Assembly (NCBI RefSeq): GCF_004769195.1
Contig: NZ_RQET01000007.1
Span: 124,001-188,000, forward strand
Length of the DNA: 64,000 bases
DNA from: Leptospira fletcheri
GTDB taxonomy: Bacteria > Spirochaetota > Leptospiria > Leptospirales > Leptospiraceae
Direction of reading: 5' to 3'
The notes beneath the pieces are model-generated. The model was given only the letters and a program-made list of their open reading frames with translations. It searched no databases and was not told the DNA's origin. This document shows, piece after piece, positions 43,877 to 54,665 of this stretch; position 1 is the first letter of the stretch, and the number at the start of each line of letters is the position of its first letter. Made by a program: the position numbers and the translations under genes.

Positions 43877-44975
43877 GCGATTCTCTCTTCCTCCGGTAGT
43901 GGCGGTGAACGCCGGATTGGCCATACTTTTAATTCTGATCCTAATTCTTCCCGGGGAAGGCGGATTGTCTTCCTTTTTCCGAGGGGACAAACCTCTGCAA
44001 TATAGGGAGCAGAAAGCCGGGATCGAACTGCAGAACGCTTTTCGAAACGTCTATCGTTCGACGAAGGATTCGGTCGTTTCCATCCGTACCAAAAAATCCG
44101 ATCCTATCGTAAGTCCGTACCATTATTTCGATTATCGGAACGAGCGCTTGGCCACGTTCGGCAGCGGGTTCTTGATCCATGAAAAAGGGTACATCGTCAC
44201 GAATTATCATGTGATCGAAGGGGCCGAAAGCATAGAGGTCATCACTTCGGACGGCGGGGTATTTCCGGCTAAGTTCGTTGGAAGTCACGAACGTGCGGAT
44301 ATTTCCCTCCTGAAAATCAGGGAAGGTTCCGGGTTGAAACCCGTCTCCTTCGGAAATTCGGACGAAATCGAGGTCGGGGATTGGGCCATCGCCATCGGTT
44401 CTCCTTTCGGCCTGGAACGTTCCTTTTCGGTCGGCGTGGTCTCCGCCAAGTATCGAGAAGATCTGGATGAAACCGGGCAGACCCATATCCAAATCGACAG
44501 CATGATCAATCCGGGTTCCAGCGGCGGACCTCTCCTGAATATCTACGGCGAGGTGATCGGTATCAACCGCTTGATCCGAAGCGACACGGGAAGGAACAGC
44601 GGAATCGGTTTTGCGATTCCGATGAATTACGCTAGGAAAATCATTCAACTGATCCAGGAAAATAAGGGGAGAACCATTCGTCCGGCGACTTTGGGAGTGA
44701 TGGCTACAGTCCCTCTTTCGGACCATAGAAAGGCTTTGGGAATTCCGAACGGCTGGACCGGCGTGCTGGTCTACGATATAGAAGCCGGTTCTTCGGCGGA
44801 AACTTCCGGAATCAAAAGATACGATTTCATTTTGGAAGCGAACGGATTGCCCGTGAAAAATATTAATGATCTTCGTGGGCAGGTCGGAATAGTGGGATTA
44901 GGAGGGAAACTCAAACTCCGGATTTATCGGGATAAGACTCTCCAAGAACTCGTGGTTCGATTGGTCCAAAAATAA
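43875..44975 (+). CDS. HtrA/DegP-like trypsin-family serine protease
   Basis: This encodes about 366 residues. A membrane anchor (VNAGLAILLILILILPG) is followed by a trypsin-like domain with the full triad: His in VTNYHVIEG, Asp in ERADISLLKI and Ser in INPGSSGGPLLN. One C-terminal PDZ domain follows (IKRYDFILEANGLPVKNINDL). Members degrade or refold misfolded envelope proteins. The ATG at 43875 has an AGAGGTAG site; a longer frame from 43815 is possible. The following aminotransferase begins 19 bases later. Confidence 0.9.
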   Translation: MRFSLPPVVAVNAGLAILLILILILPGEGGLSSFFRGDKPLQYREQKAGIELQNAFRNVYRSTKDSVVSIRTKKSDPIVSPYHYFDYRNERLATFGSGFLIHEKGYIVTNYHVIEGAESIEVITSDGGVFPAKFVGSHERADISLLKIREGSGLKPVSFGNSDEIEVGDWAIAIGSPFGLERSFSVGVVSAKYREDLDETGQTHIQIDSMINPGSSGGPLLNIYGEVIGINRLIRSDTGRNSGIGFAIPMNYARKIIQLIQENKGRTIRPATLGVMATVPLSDHRKALGIPNGWTGVLVYDIEAGSSAETSGIKRYDFILEANGLPVKNINDLRGQVGIVGLGGKLKLRIYRDKTLQELVVRLVQK

Positions 44976-44994
44976 GTACGAACCCAGGCGGGAT

Positions 44995-46299
44995 ATGAGA
45001 AGAAATATCGTTCATAGCGGTGCGGATGCTCTCATTTACGAGATTCGCCAGATCGTAGCGGTGGCAAAGAAATTGGAGGCTCTAGGCGTCCAAATCACGT
45101 ACGAGAATATCGGAGATCCGATCCAAAAAGGGGAAAAGGTCGCTCCTTGGATGAAGAAGATCGTTTCCGATCTGATTTTACAGGACGGATCCTGGGCCTA
45201 TACGGCTACCCAAGGATATGAAAAAACCCGTAAGTTCCTGGCTGCGAAAGTGAACGAGAGAGGAGGAGCCCAGATCTCCTCCGACGATTTATTATTCTTT
45301 AATGGACTCGGGGATGCGGTAGCGAAAATTTTCGGTTTCATGAGAAGGGAGGCCAGGGTCTTAGGACCGAGCCCTGCCTATTCCACGCTTTCCTCCGCAG
45401 AGGCAGCGCATTCCGGATACGAACACCTAACGTACAACCTTCTTCCGGAAAGGGGTTGGATGCCGGACCTTGAGGATCTAGAGAATAAGGTAAAATACAA
45501 CGACTCGATCACCGGAATTCTGATGATCAATCCGGACAATCCTACGGGGGCGGTTTACGGAAAGGACGTCATGAGAAAGATCGTCGGGATCGCCGAAAAA
45601 TACGACCTGATGGTGATCTGCGACGAGACCTACGCGCATATCAATTATTCCGAGACGGGGACCATCCATCTTTCCGAAGTGATCGGAGATAAGGTCTGCG
45701 GGATCGCTCTACGTTCCATATCCAAGGAATTCCCCTGGCCAGGAGGACGTTGCGGTTGGTTAGAGATTTTTAATAAAGAGAAGGATCCGGTTTTCGCCAG
45801 ATATATAAAATCCTTATTGGATGCAAAAATGTTGGAAGTCTGTTCCACGGCTCTTCCCCAGATGGCAATTCCGGAAGTCTATTCCCATCCGGAATTCATT
45901 CCTCACCTGAAATTCAGGAACGAAAAATTCAGAAAAAAAGCCCAGAGTGCCGTGAAGTATTTCGACGGATTGAAAGGAGTTCGCGTCGTAGAACCCAAGG
46001 GCGCATTTTATCTGACGGTGGCCTTTGACGAAGGGACACTGAAAGGGAATATGTCTTTGCCGATCCGGAATTCCGACGCGGAAAATTTCATCAGACCTCT
46101 CCTGGAGAAATGCGCGAACGATCGGAGATTCGTGTACTATCTTCTCGCTTCCACCGGAATCTGCGTCGTGCCTCTCACTTCCTTCTGTACGGATAGACAC
46201 GGATTTCGTGTGACCTTATTGGAAGAAGACGAGGAAAAATTCCACTGGATCTATTCCACGCTCCGGTCCAGCATCGAGGAATACGTCCGCTCGGCCTAG
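44995..46299 (+). CDS. PLP-dependent aminotransferase (class I/II)
   Basis: This encodes 434 residues, a fold-type I aspartate-aminotransferase-like enzyme. Seen: MINPDNPTGAVYGK (Asn that binds PLP phosphate-side), VICDETYAHINYS (Asp pairing with the pyridine N), and SISKEFPWPGGRCGW with the PLP Lys and a following Arg. The amino donor and acceptor are unknown. It starts after the protease gene and runs directly into murI with 5 bases between. Confidence 0.88.
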   Translation: MRRNIVHSGADALIYEIRQIVAVAKKLEALGVQITYENIGDPIQKGEKVAPWMKKIVSDLILQDGSWAYTATQGYEKTRKFLAAKVNERGGAQISSDDLLFFNGLGDAVAKIFGFMRREARVLGPSPAYSTLSSAEAAHSGYEHLTYNLLPERGWMPDLEDLENKVKYNDSITGILMINPDNPTGAVYGKDVMRKIVGIAEKYDLMVICDETYAHINYSETGTIHLSEVIGDKVCGIALRSISKEFPWPGGRCGWLEIFNKEKDPVFARYIKSLLDAKMLEVCSTALPQMAIPEVYSHPEFIPHLKFRNEKFRKKAQSAVKYFDGLKGVRVVEPKGAFYLTVAFDEGTLKGNMSLPIRNSDAENFIRPLLEKCANDRRFVYYLLASTGICVVPLTSFCTDRHGFRVTLLEEDEEKFHWIYSTLRSSIEEYVRSA

Positions 46300-46304
46300 C
46301 ACAG

Positions 46305-47087
46305 ATGGAAAGGAAGGATGGAGTTCCTTTTAAGATCGGGGTTATGGACTCCGGAATGGGAGGGTTGTCGGTGCTCCGACAACTTTGCACTCTTCCTTTC
46401 GAGGTGGAATACCTGTATTACGGGGATCTCGCAAATTCTCCGTATGGGGAAAAGAGCACCGAGGAGGTGCTCCGGCTTACTCTTTCCGTCTGTCGTTCCT
46501 TGCTCGAAGAAGGAGCGAACGCGATTTTGATCGCCTGCAATACCGCGACCTCGGCCGCCGCTGCGGACCTTAGAAAAGAATTGTCCGTGCCGGTTTTCGG
46601 AATGGAACCTGCGATCAAACCGGCTCTACTCGCCCATCCAGGGGAAAAAATCGCGTTATTGGCGACTTCAGTGACCCACCGCGAGGAGAAACTCCGAAAT
46701 CTGAAATCTTCTTTGGATGCGGAGGAGAGGATCCTACATCTGGAATGCGACGGTCTGGCTTCCGCAGTGGACCGAGGGGACGCGGCACTCACATTGGATT
46801 TTGTCCGAACCGTCCTGGAGGTCCCTAAAAAAGAGGGGGTTCGAGGGCTGGTCCTGGGCTGCACACATTACGTTTTTTTAAAAAAACAGATACTTTCCAT
46901 TTATCCGGAGGCGGACCTTTACGACGGAAACGAGGGTACGGTCCGCCATCTGATTGCCAGTCTCGGACTGGAACGTTTTCCAGGGACTCCGACGAGTCGG
47001 ATCCACTTTTCCGGGGTTTCGGATGGGGATATCTCGTATTCGTTTGCGAAGAAACTGTTGGATTTTGCGGAAGAGACTTTCCGTTAG
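46305..47087 (+). CDS. murI: Glutamate racemase
   Basis: This is a 260-residue MurI. It makes D-glutamate for peptidoglycan. The two catalytic cysteines are seen in LIACNTATSAAA and LVLGCTHYVFL. VMDSGMGGLSVLR and YYGDLANSPYG are family-typical. The ATG used is five bases after the aminotransferase stop, so the two may be co-transcribed. Confidence 0.94.
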   Translation: MERKDGVPFKIGVMDSGMGGLSVLRQLCTLPFEVEYLYYGDLANSPYGEKSTEEVLRLTLSVCRSLLEEGANAILIACNTATSAAAADLRKELSVPVFGMEPAIKPALLAHPGEKIALLATSVTHREEKLRNLKSSLDAEERILHLECDGLASAVDRGDAALTLDFVRTVLEVPKKEGVRGLVLGCTHYVFLKKQILSIYPEADLYDGNEGTVRHLIASLGLERFPGTPTSRIHFSGVSDGDISYSFAKKLLDFAEETFR

Positions 47088-47164
47088 ACTGGATAAAATT
47101 TTTTTCCAGACCTTCTTTTTTTAGTTCCCACTGTCCGCTCGGAGATCTAAAGTATGGAAACCTT

Positions 47165-47779
47165 ATGAATCGGCCGATCAAAATTCTTTTCATTGTAAAT
47201 ATTCTAGCCTTCTCGGTGATTGCATCCGCCTGCAAACCGAAGGAAGAAGGCGGGGTAAAGGCGGTAGTTACGTTTCTTTCCGGTAAGGCCACCGCTTTGA
47301 AATCCGGAAAGGACTTGAAATATAACGATCTCGTTCCGGAAGAAGAAACGATTCATACGGCAAAAGACGGGCTTGTAGACCTAACGACTCCTTTGGGAAC
47401 CATCCGGCTTTTGGGTGGGACCGAAACTTCCCTCGCCGCATTGAAACAGGACCAAGCCTATCTGAAGGTCAACGACGGGAACATCCTGGTAAAAGTGGTA
47501 AAACTCTCCAAAAACCAATCCATTTCCGTGGATACCCCTGCGGTGGTGGCTGCAGTGAGGGGAACCCAATTTTGGGGACAGGTCAATCGCTCCGCAGAAA
47601 CAGGAACCTTTGCAGTACGGGAAGGAAGCGTTTTGATCACTCGGAAAACGGACGAGGCAAGGGTTCTCGTCAAGGCGGGAGAAGCGGTGGATCTGAAGCC
47701 CGGTATGGCCCCCTTAGCCACCCGTCCAGCCTTGGATGCGGAACTTTCCGCCATGGACCAGATCGACCAAATGAAATAG
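47165..47779 (+). CDS. FecR-domain lipoprotein
   Basis: This encodes 204 residues. A lipoprotein signal (IVNILAFSVIASAC) is followed by a single FecR domain: VDLTTPLGTIRLLGGTETSL, ILVKVVKLSKNQSISVDTPA, VVAAVRGTQFWGQV. In Leptospira such FecR-like lipoproteins are not tied to a sigma/TonB pair, and none is adjacent. It is likely a periplasmic or surface-facing protein of unknown role. Confidence 0.8.
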   Translation: MNRPIKILFIVNILAFSVIASACKPKEEGGVKAVVTFLSGKATALKSGKDLKYNDLVPEEETIHTAKDGLVDLTTPLGTIRLLGGTETSLAALKQDQAYLKVNDGNILVKVVKLSKNQSISVDTPAVVAAVRGTQFWGQVNRSAETGTFAVREGSVLITRKTDEARVLVKAGEAVDLKPGMAPLATRPALDAELSAMDQIDQMK

Positions 47780-47849
47780 CCCGGACTCCGGAGCCTTTTT
47801 TTTCTGTCCAGAAGACTCCGTTCGGGAATTCTGTTCTCGAGCGGGTCAA

Positions 47850-48887
47850 ATGGAAGAAAAAATCACCTACAAAAGCGCCGGCGTAAACACGGAAGCCGGT
47901 CAGGACTTTGTAAAAAGAATCAAGGAAAATGTGGAATCGACTCACGGCGCGAGGGTTGTGGGGGGATTGGGGGGATTTTCCGGAGGATTCGACGTTTCCT
48001 TCCTGAAAAATTATAGAAATCCGATTCTACTTTCCGGCACGGACGGGGTCGGCACCAAACTGGAATTGGCTCGTCTTTTAGGAATTTATGATACTGTAGG
48101 GATAGACCTGGTCGCGATGTGCGTAAACGACATTCTGGTCAGCGGAGGAGAGCCTCTTTTCTTCCTGGACTATATCGCTTGCGGAAAATTGGATCCTGCG
48201 AAAATGGAAAAGATCGTATCCGGAATCGTAAAAGGGTGCCGTCTGTCCGGTGCCGCCTTGTTGGGAGGAGAAACCGCGGAGCATCCCGGAACCATGGAAG
48301 AGGACGAATACGATCTGGCCGGTTTTACGGTCGGAGCCGTGGAAAAGGAAGATATGATCGACGGTTCGAAGATCCGACCGGGAGACATCGTTTTAGGTTT
48401 AGAATCTTCCGGACCTCACAGCAACGGATTTTCTTTTATCAGAAAATTGTACCTCCCCGGAGGTAGGAATCTCCCGAAGGATTCCGAAGTTACGGAATTT
48501 CTGCGGGAATACGCTTTGCGGCCCACTAGAATTTACGTGCAGAGTATCCTTTCTTTGGTAAAGAGAGTAGAGGTGAAAGGAATGGTTCACATCACCGGAG
48601 GCGGATTTTACGAGAATATTCCGAGAGTCCTTCCGGAGAACTGTGCGGTTTCCTTGGAGAGATCCTCTCTTCCTTCGAGTCCGTTTTTCGAACGTTTAAA
48701 AAAGGATTTTCCGAACATAGAAGAGAAGGAATTGTTTTCCACTTTCAATATGGGGATCGGATATATCGTGATCGTTTCCCCCGATGCGGAAGAGACCGCT
48801 ACGAAGACCCTGGAAGAAAAGGGGGAAATCGTCCGGAAAATCGGAACGGTTATTTCCCGTAAGAACGATTCCGTCCTACTCGTCTAA
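47850..48887 (+). CDS. purM: Phosphoribosylformylglycinamidine cyclo-ligase
   Basis: This is a 345-residue PurM (AIR synthetase) of purine synthesis. Seen: LSGTDGVGTKLELARLL, GIDLVAMCVNDILVSGGEPL, LLGGETAEHPG, DIVLGLESSGPHSNGFSFIR and HITGGGFYENIPRVLP, all diagnostic of the ATP-grasp-like AIRS fold. It is followed eight bases later by the ClC gene. Confidence 0.96.
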   Translation: MEEKITYKSAGVNTEAGQDFVKRIKENVESTHGARVVGGLGGFSGGFDVSFLKNYRNPILLSGTDGVGTKLELARLLGIYDTVGIDLVAMCVNDILVSGGEPLFFLDYIACGKLDPAKMEKIVSGIVKGCRLSGAALLGGETAEHPGTMEEDEYDLAGFTVGAVEKEDMIDGSKIRPGDIVLGLESSGPHSNGFSFIRKLYLPGGRNLPKDSEVTEFLREYALRPTRIYVQSILSLVKRVEVKGMVHITGGGFYENIPRVLPENCAVSLERSSLPSSPFFERLKKDFPNIEEKELFSTFNMGIGYIVIVSPDAEETATKTLEEKGEIVRKIGTVISRKNDSVLLV

Positions 48888-48895
48888 GCAAAGTA

Positions 48896-50152
48896 ATGGA
48901 CCGAATCCGATCCTTTTTTAGAAATCCAATCTTCGTACTTTCCAAGAAAAATCCGTTTATGCTCTCCCGTTGGAGCCTTCTTTACGTTTTACTCGGATTA
49001 TTCGGAGGGTTGTTCGCGGCGTTGTTTTGGAAGACTCTGGAATATCTGACCGTGTTTATCGGAAAGTTGGAAGGACCTTGGATAATCGCCCTAATGACCG
49101 TTTCCGGACTAGGAATCGGACTGATCATTTATTTTCTCGGAGAACCTGGGGAAATCTCATTAGTAATCGATAATATACGATTCAAAGGGGGAAAGCTGGA
49201 TACGAAGAGCAATCCCTCTATGGCGGCTTCCTCTCTCTTGAGCATTTCTTCCGGAGGAAGCGCCGGCCCGGAAGCTCCTTTGATCCAGATCATAGGCTCT
49301 ATAGGAAGTTGGTTCGCGGAGTTGCTGGGTTTGGAGGGAGAAGAACTTCGCTCCATGACCATCGCCGGAATGGCTTCGGGATTCACGTCCTTGTTCGGTT
49401 CTCCGTTGGGGGGCGCGTTATTCGCTCTCGAAATTCTACAGCATAGACACGTAGTGGAGTATTACGAGGCTCTCTTGCCGGCATTTCTTTCCAGTTGTTC
49501 CGCTTACTTCGTTTTTCTCTGGATGACGGACATGGGAATCGGTCCGACCTGGCAATTTCCTCAATATGTACCCGGCGGGATCGAGGATTTCGAGAATGCC
49601 ATCGCGTTCGGTATTGCAGGCGCCGCAGTGGGGTGGATCTTTTACGGAGTGTTTCGCGCCACGAAATTCTCTTTCGCAAAAGTCCCGGGACCGATTTTCG
49701 TAAAAACGACGTTAGGCGGACTCTTGCTGGGTTGTATCGCTTTTTACCAACCTTTGACCCGCTATTTCGGCCACGACCAATTGAACCAAATCGTCACGAC
49801 CCAAGGGAACTGGGTTTTTTTCGGTAGTTTGGTCTTATTGAAGATTCTCGCGATCAACACCACGATTTCGAGCGGTTGGAGAGGAGGGATCATTATCCCT
49901 TTGTTTTTCGTAGGGGCGACTACGGGCAGATTTTTGATGGATTTTTTTCCCACGGAAAACGAATCCTTTTTGCTGATCTGTCTCATGGCGTCGGTCAACG
50001 CCTCCGTAACGAAGACTCCGGTGAGCACGACCATTCTGTTAGCGGATTTGACCGGAGTTTCCAGCTTCACTCCCGTGCTCTTCGCTTCCTTGAGCGGATA
50101 TTTTCTTTCTCCTAAGGCTCCTTTTATCCGATCCCAGGCCGATCTGAACTAG
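48896..50152 (+). CDS. ClC-family chloride channel/transporter
   Basis: This is a 418-residue polytopic protein with the ClC core. The gating-glutamate motif is GSAGPEAP (residues about 121-128, E present), and [12 protein letters not shown] and [12 protein letters not shown] follow family positions. The residue that aligns with the proton glutamate of E. coli ClC (E203) is Ile (FALEIL), and the GSGIP selectivity motif is replaced, so a channel-like rather than antiporter mechanism is suggested by sequence. No CBS domains. Confidence 0.84.
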   Translation: MDRIRSFFRNPIFVLSKKNPFMLSRWSLLYVLLGLFGGLFAALFWKTLEYLTVFIGKLEGPWIIALMTVSGLGIGLIIYFLGEPGEISLVIDNIRFKGGKLDTKSNPSMAASSLLSISSGGSAGPEAPLIQIIGSIGSWFAELLGLEGEELRSMTIAGMASGFTSLFGSPLGGALFALEILQHRHVVEYYEALLPAFLSSCSAYFVFLWMTDMGIGPTWQFPQYVPGGIEDFENAIAFGIAGAAVGWIFYGVFRATKFSFAKVPGPIFVKTTLGGLLLGCIAFYQPLTRYFGHDQLNQIVTTQGNWVFFGSLVLLKILAINTTISSGWRGGIIIPLFFVGATTGRFLMDFFPTENESFLLICLMASVNASVTKTPVSTTILLADLTGVSSFTPVLFASLSGYFLSPKAPFIRSQADLN

Positions 50153-50223
50153 GTCTTTTTCCCGGGTTTTCCGGGGAAATCGTAGACAGAAGCCGAGGAA
50201 TCTTAGTTTTTTATAAAATTAAA

Positions 50224-52254
50224 ATGAGTCGGAAACCGAAGCATTCTTTCTCTTTTGTCCTAGCTCTTTTACTGATCGTTTCCTGCCGTCCCTTTCCGAA
50301 AGGCGGAATCGTAGTAGACGGGGTTTTGCATTGGGACCAAGCGAAGTCCTCTCACAGAGGAGATTGTTTTCGTTTAACGGGAAAATGGAAATTCGCCTGG
50401 CTGGGAGAGAGACCGAGCCGCGAGTTACCCGGCGATCCGGCGGTCTTTTCCTTACAGACAACTCCGGGAAGTTGGACCGGGGAGGTCTGGCAAGGGCAAA
50501 TTTTGCCGGCCTACGGCAAGGCTCTGTATCGGCTGGAATTGACTTCGGGCGGTCGGGTCGAAAATCTGCATCTGGTCAGTTTCGATCAGGGAACGAATTA
50601 TAGAATCCTGTTTAATGGTAAGGTGTTAACCGAAGTAGGCAGGGTGGGGGATCCATCTCCTGACGCGTTGGCTCTACTGACAAGCTACGTCGTTCTTCCT
50701 CCTTGGGAAAAGAAGGCGAATCTGGATTTCGAGATTTCGAACTATTATTATAGAAAAGGCGGACTGTGGAAGCCCCCTATTTTCGGCGAGCCCGCTTGCG
50801 TGCAGAAATATTACGAGGACAGAAGGGATCTGGAATCCCTCCTAATCGGAGGATTGCTCTTTCTCGGACTGTTCCATATTTTCGTTTCCGTATTTTATAA
50901 AAAGGATCCGTCCGCCTTAGTGCTCGGCTGCTTTTCCATTGTGGTCTGTGTCAGGCTCTACTCAACGGGAGTTCGATTATTCCCGGAACATTTTCCCGTC
51001 GGTCCGGAAATCTATTTAAGAGCCGAGTTCATCACCTGGTTCATCGGAATGCCTTTGGGACTGCATTTCCTATATTCCGTTTTTCCGATCGATGCCGGGC
51101 GTACCCTGTTGAAGATCGGATATTCCATCGCCTCTGTCTTTGTGCTCGCGACTTTGTTGACTGGTTCGAACATATATTCCCATCTGATCGGACCGTCTTA
51201 CATCGCTTTCGTTCTGATGTCCGCTGCATCCTTTTACGTGTTGGCCAAGGCGGTTCGGAACCGACGTCCGGGCGCTCTTTTGTATCTTTTCGGATTCTTT
51301 GCCTTACTTTTCTTTTTAGCCAGCGAGATCCTCTATCATTCTGAAGTGTTGGACTCCTGGGAATTGAGCGGAGTGGGGGTGGGAATTTTCGTCCTTTCCA
51401 ACGCACTCTCTCTGGCCAGCAAATTACTCAGCGCTTTTCGGGAAAGGGAACAGGCTCAGGAAATTCTGAATCTGGACCTGGAGGAATTGGTCAAGAAACG
51501 GACTCGAGAGTTGGAATGGGCAAGGGACGAGGCGGAGGCCGCTAACCGGGCCAAGAGCGAATTTTTGATCAACGTGGACCACGAAGTCCGGACTCCTATG
51601 AACGGGATCATCGGAATCACCGAGATGCTTTTGGAAAGCGATCTCAAGCCGGAACAAAGGGAGATGATGGAACTTCTGAAAAAAAGCGGAGACGCGATGA
51701 TGGTCATTCTAGGATCCATGCTGGACGCTTCGAATTTGGAAAAAGGTACCTTGCTTCTCATCCATCGCCCTTTTCATTTGAGCGCTGCCGTATACGAGGC
51801 AGCGATGAGAATGGAGGATCCCATTCGGGAAAAGGGACTTTCCTTCTCCGTTTCTCTCCCGGACGATATTCCGGATGCGGTCGTGGGGGACGAGGTCCGA
51901 TTCAAACGGATGCTGATCGGTCTTTTGGAAAACGCGGAGAAGTTCACTAAACAAGGCTCCATTCTACTTCGCGGGGAATTGTTGGCAAAGACCCAGTTCG
52001 CTTATAGATTGCGCTTCGAGGTGGAAGACACCGGAATCGGGATCGCAGAGGACAAATGGGAATCCATCTTTGCTCCTTTTCAACAAGTGGATTCCGGAGT
52101 CACCAAACCTTTTCAGGGAGCCGGCTTAGGTCTTTCCTTGAGCCGAGCGCTCGCGAGAAAGATGGACGGAGATATCAACGTGAAAAGTTCCCCGGGAAAA
52201 GGCTCCGTCTTTATGCTGGAGCTAAGCCTTTCCAAGCCGGAAATCCAACCTTGA
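50224..52254 (+). CDS. 7TM-DISM sensor histidine kinase
   Basis: This encodes 676 residues. A lipoprotein-like signal (LALLLIVSC) leads to a periplasmic beta-rich 7TMR-DISM extracellular domain (about 30-200), a block of some seven membrane segments (about 210-400), a coiled coil, HisKA with the acceptor in [18 protein letters not shown], and an ATPase with [23 protein letters not shown] and [12 protein letters not shown]. No receiver domain is fused. No cognate regulator is adjacent. Ligands are often carbohydrates in this class. Confidence 0.87.
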   Translation: MSRKPKHSFSFVLALLLIVSCRPFPKGGIVVDGVLHWDQAKSSHRGDCFRLTGKWKFAWLGERPSRELPGDPAVFSLQTTPGSWTGEVWQGQILPAYGKALYRLELTSGGRVENLHLVSFDQGTNYRILFNGKVLTEVGRVGDPSPDALALLTSYVVLPPWEKKANLDFEISNYYYRKGGLWKPPIFGEPACVQKYYEDRRDLESLLIGGLLFLGLFHIFVSVFYKKDPSALVLGCFSIVVCVRLYSTGVRLFPEHFPVGPEIYLRAEFITWFIGMPLGLHFLYSVFPIDAGRTLLKIGYSIASVFVLATLLTGSNIYSHLIGPSYIAFVLMSAASFYVLAKAVRNRRPGALLYLFGFFALLFFLASEILYHSEVLDSWELSGVGVGIFVLSNALSLASKLLSAFREREQAQEILNLDLEELVKKRTRELEWARDEAEAANRAKSEFLINVDHEVRTPMNGIIGITEMLLESDLKPEQREMMELLKKSGDAMMVILGSMLDASNLEKGTLLLIHRPFHLSAAVYEAAMRMEDPIREKGLSFSVSLPDDIPDAVVGDEVRFKRMLIGLLENAEKFTKQGSILLRGELLAKTQFAYRLRFEVEDTGIGIAEDKWESIFAPFQQVDSGVTKPFQGAGLGLSLSRALARKMDGDINVKSSPGKGSVFMLELSLSKPEIQP

Positions 52255-52273
52255 CATTCCGTACCTGCGGAGA

Positions 52274-54064
52274 ATGCTAGTACCCATGACAAGGATACGG
52301 GAACTCAGTCCGGAATTGATCAACCAAATCGCGGCAGGGGAAGTCATAGAATCCGCACATTCCGTACTGAAGGAATTGATGGAAAACTCCGTGGATGCGG
52401 GTTCCTCGTCGATAGAGGTGGAGACCAGAGACGGAGGTCTGACTTCCTTGACGGTCTCGGACGACGGTTCCGGCATTCAGGAAGGGGATCTGGAGCTCTC
52501 TTTAAAAAGACACGCCACGAGCAAGATCGCAAATCTTCGCGACTTGGAATTGGTACTTTCCTACGGTTTTCGAGGAGAAGCCCTAGCTTCCATTGCCTCC
52601 GTATCCAGGCTTACGATGGAAACCGGGACCGGGGAAAAAACCGCATGGAAGGTCCGGAGCGAAAAAGGGGAGATCGTGTCCAAGGATGCGATTCCTGGTT
52701 TTCGAGGTACTCGGATCTTTATCGAAGATCTTTTCTACAATACTCCCGTGCGTAGAAAATTCCTGAGATCCGTCAGGTCCGAGGACAAACGGATCCGGGA
52801 TCGCTTTCTGACCCAAGCTCTATCTCGGGAAGATCTGCGGTTTCGCCTGGTCCAGGACGGTAAGGAAATCTTCCGTCTTTCCCCGAAGGACAAAAAAGAA
52901 CGGATCGTGGATCTTTTCGGAGAAAATTTCCGGGATCATCTTCTTGAAGTGAACCTGGAAAAAAGAGGATGGAAAGCCCGAGGATATATCAGCGATCCCG
53001 ATTTTTACAAATCCAATCGCACGGGACAGCATATCTTCGTGAACGGCCGCCCGGTCGAGATCAAGTATTCCTCCCATCTATTAAAAAAATGTTATGATGA
53101 ACTTCTTCCTCCGAATGCGCATCCCTATTGTTTCCTTTTCTTCGAGGTGGAGCCGGAATCGATCGACGTGAACGTTCATCCGGCCAAAAAGGAGATCCGC
53201 TTTCTGGACGAGGAATCGTTCAATACTTTTTTTCTACAATTGATCCAGAAGGAGCTGAGATCCAGCACCCCTGTCAGTTTTTTGGAACTTCGGAATCGAC
53301 TCCTGAGGCCCGAAAAACCGAAGGTTTCCGCGGGCTTCCAGACTTCTCCTCGAGAGGCTTTCGGAGAACAACAGTTATTAGGCGAAGAACTTTATAGGGA
53401 AGTTCGGCATACTTCTTCCTTCCCTGTCGAACAGGTCGGTCCGGGATCCAGACTGGAGGATCTGACCGACGAGCCGCGCAAACATTCCGAATTCATTCCG
53501 AAAAAACATTTCGGCCTTCTATTCGAAACCTTCATACTCGCGGAAGCGGAGGACGGATTCTATATCATCGACCAGCACACCGCCCACGAGAGGATTCGTT
53601 ACGAAGAAGTGCTGAAGAAATTGAAGCGTAAAAATTACGGGATCCAACCTTTACTGACTCCGATCCGGATTCCGGTTTCGAGACAGGAGGCCGAGGATAT
53701 TCGGGAAAGGACGAACGAATACGAGGAAGTCGGCTTAAAGTTGGATCCTTTGGGAGACGACAGCCTCGTACTCAGAGAGGTTCCCGGATACTTTTTACCC
53801 GGACACGAAAAAGAGATCGTACTGGATTTTCTGAACCGGACCGGAGGAAAAGAAGTCCCAGAGCCGGAGCTGTACGATCTCATGGCAAAATGCGTGGCTT
53901 GCCGCTCCGCGATCAAAAAAGGGGACCAGCTTTCGGACCACCTGATCGCGGAGATCCTAAATCGGCTCAGCTATTGCGAAAATCCATCCCGGTGTCCTCA
54001 TGGGCGTCCCACTCTCGTAAAATTGACTCGGGAAGATTTGGAAAGAATGTTCCATCGTAGGTGA
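52274..54064 (+). CDS. mutL: DNA mismatch repair protein MutL (endonuclease type)
   Basis: This is a 596-residue MutL with an N-terminal GHKL ATPase ([47 protein letters not shown]). The C-terminal part shows the nicking-endonuclease motifs of MutL homologues that work without Mut[23 protein letters not shown] and [11 protein letters not shown]. The usual VVERP segment is VIESA here. Two ATG codons are possible (52274, 52286); the first has a GGAG site. No mutS is in the window. Confidence 0.95.
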   Translation: MLVPMTRIRELSPELINQIAAGEVIESAHSVLKELMENSVDAGSSSIEVETRDGGLTSLTVSDDGSGIQEGDLELSLKRHATSKIANLRDLELVLSYGFRGEALASIASVSRLTMETGTGEKTAWKVRSEKGEIVSKDAIPGFRGTRIFIEDLFYNTPVRRKFLRSVRSEDKRIRDRFLTQALSREDLRFRLVQDGKEIFRLSPKDKKERIVDLFGENFRDHLLEVNLEKRGWKARGYISDPDFYKSNRTGQHIFVNGRPVEIKYSSHLLKKCYDELLPPNAHPYCFLFFEVEPESIDVNVHPAKKEIRFLDEESFNTFFLQLIQKELRSSTPVSFLELRNRLLRPEKPKVSAGFQTSPREAFGEQQLLGEELYREVRHTSSFPVEQVGPGSRLEDLTDEPRKHSEFIPKKHFGLLFETFILAEAEDGFYIIDQHTAHERIRYEEVLKKLKRKNYGIQPLLTPIRIPVSRQEAEDIRERTNEYEEVGLKLDPLGDDSLVLREVPGYFLPGHEKEIVLDFLNRTGGKEVPEPELYDLMAKCVACRSAIKKGDQLSDHLIAEILNRLSYCENPSRCPHGRPTLVKLTREDLERMFHRR

Positions 54065-54068
54065 TTCC

Positions 54069-54665
54069 TTGAACGAAAAAACCGCCGAAATTTCACAATC
54101 CACGGAAAAGGTTTTGTCCCGCTTACTCCGACAAACCCTGATCGCAAGTCTCGTTTTATTTTTAGGAGTCCTTTTTTTGGCCAGGTTCTTTCACGAACCC
54201 GTATTGCAGGTCTCCAAGGGTTTCATCGATTTTACCGGACCTTTGGGAGTCGGGTTCGCGATTTTGATCGCGGATTCGGTGCACGTTTTTCTCCCTCCGG
54301 ATACGTTTCTGATCATCGCCGTGGCCGCAGGATTGTCCGACGCTTGGGTCATCTCTTCCGCTTCGGTCGGCTCGTTGATCGCAGGTTGTTGTTCCTATGC
54401 CCAGGGAAAATACCTCCTTCCCAAATTGGATTCCTTTACCCGCTTCGTGAGAAAGCACGAAGAGAAACTCGAGGTCTACGTAAAACGTTTCGGTTTTTGG
54501 GCAGTGGTTTTGGGAGCGTTGACTCCTTTGCCTTACTCCTGGACCAGCGTAGCCGCCGGCGCAATGGGAATGAGATTCCGTCTGTTTTTACTTGCAGCTT
54601 TGTTTCGAATCCCTAGATTTTATATCTATTATTATCTGATCAAAGGAGGATGGATCGCGGTCTAA
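54069..54665 (+). CDS. VTT/DedA-like membrane protein
   Basis: This is a 198-residue protein with about four hydrophobic segments, including FLGVLFLARFFHEPVL and VVLGALTPLPYSWTSVAAGA. That resembles the YqaA/SNARE-associated VTT family. The start is a TTG at 54069, five bases after the mutL stop. A membrane lipid or stress role is family-level inference. It overlaps the small Cys-rich frame by 16 bases. Confidence 0.66.
   Translation: MNEKTAEISQSTEKVLSRLLRQTLIASLVLFLGVLFLARFFHEPVLQVSKGFIDFTGPLGVGFAILIADSVHVFLPPDTFLIIAVAAGLSDAWVISSASVGSLIAGCCSYAQGKYLLPKLDSFTRFVRKHEEKLEVYVKRFGFWAVVLGALTPLPYSWTSVAAGAMGMRFRLFLLAALFRIPRFYIYYYLIKGGWIAV

Noticed and set aside
47780..47802. Possible terminator after the FecR gene (GG-ACTCCGGAG-CC and T run)
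   Set aside because: The stem is only about four base pairs with a bulge, too weak to call.
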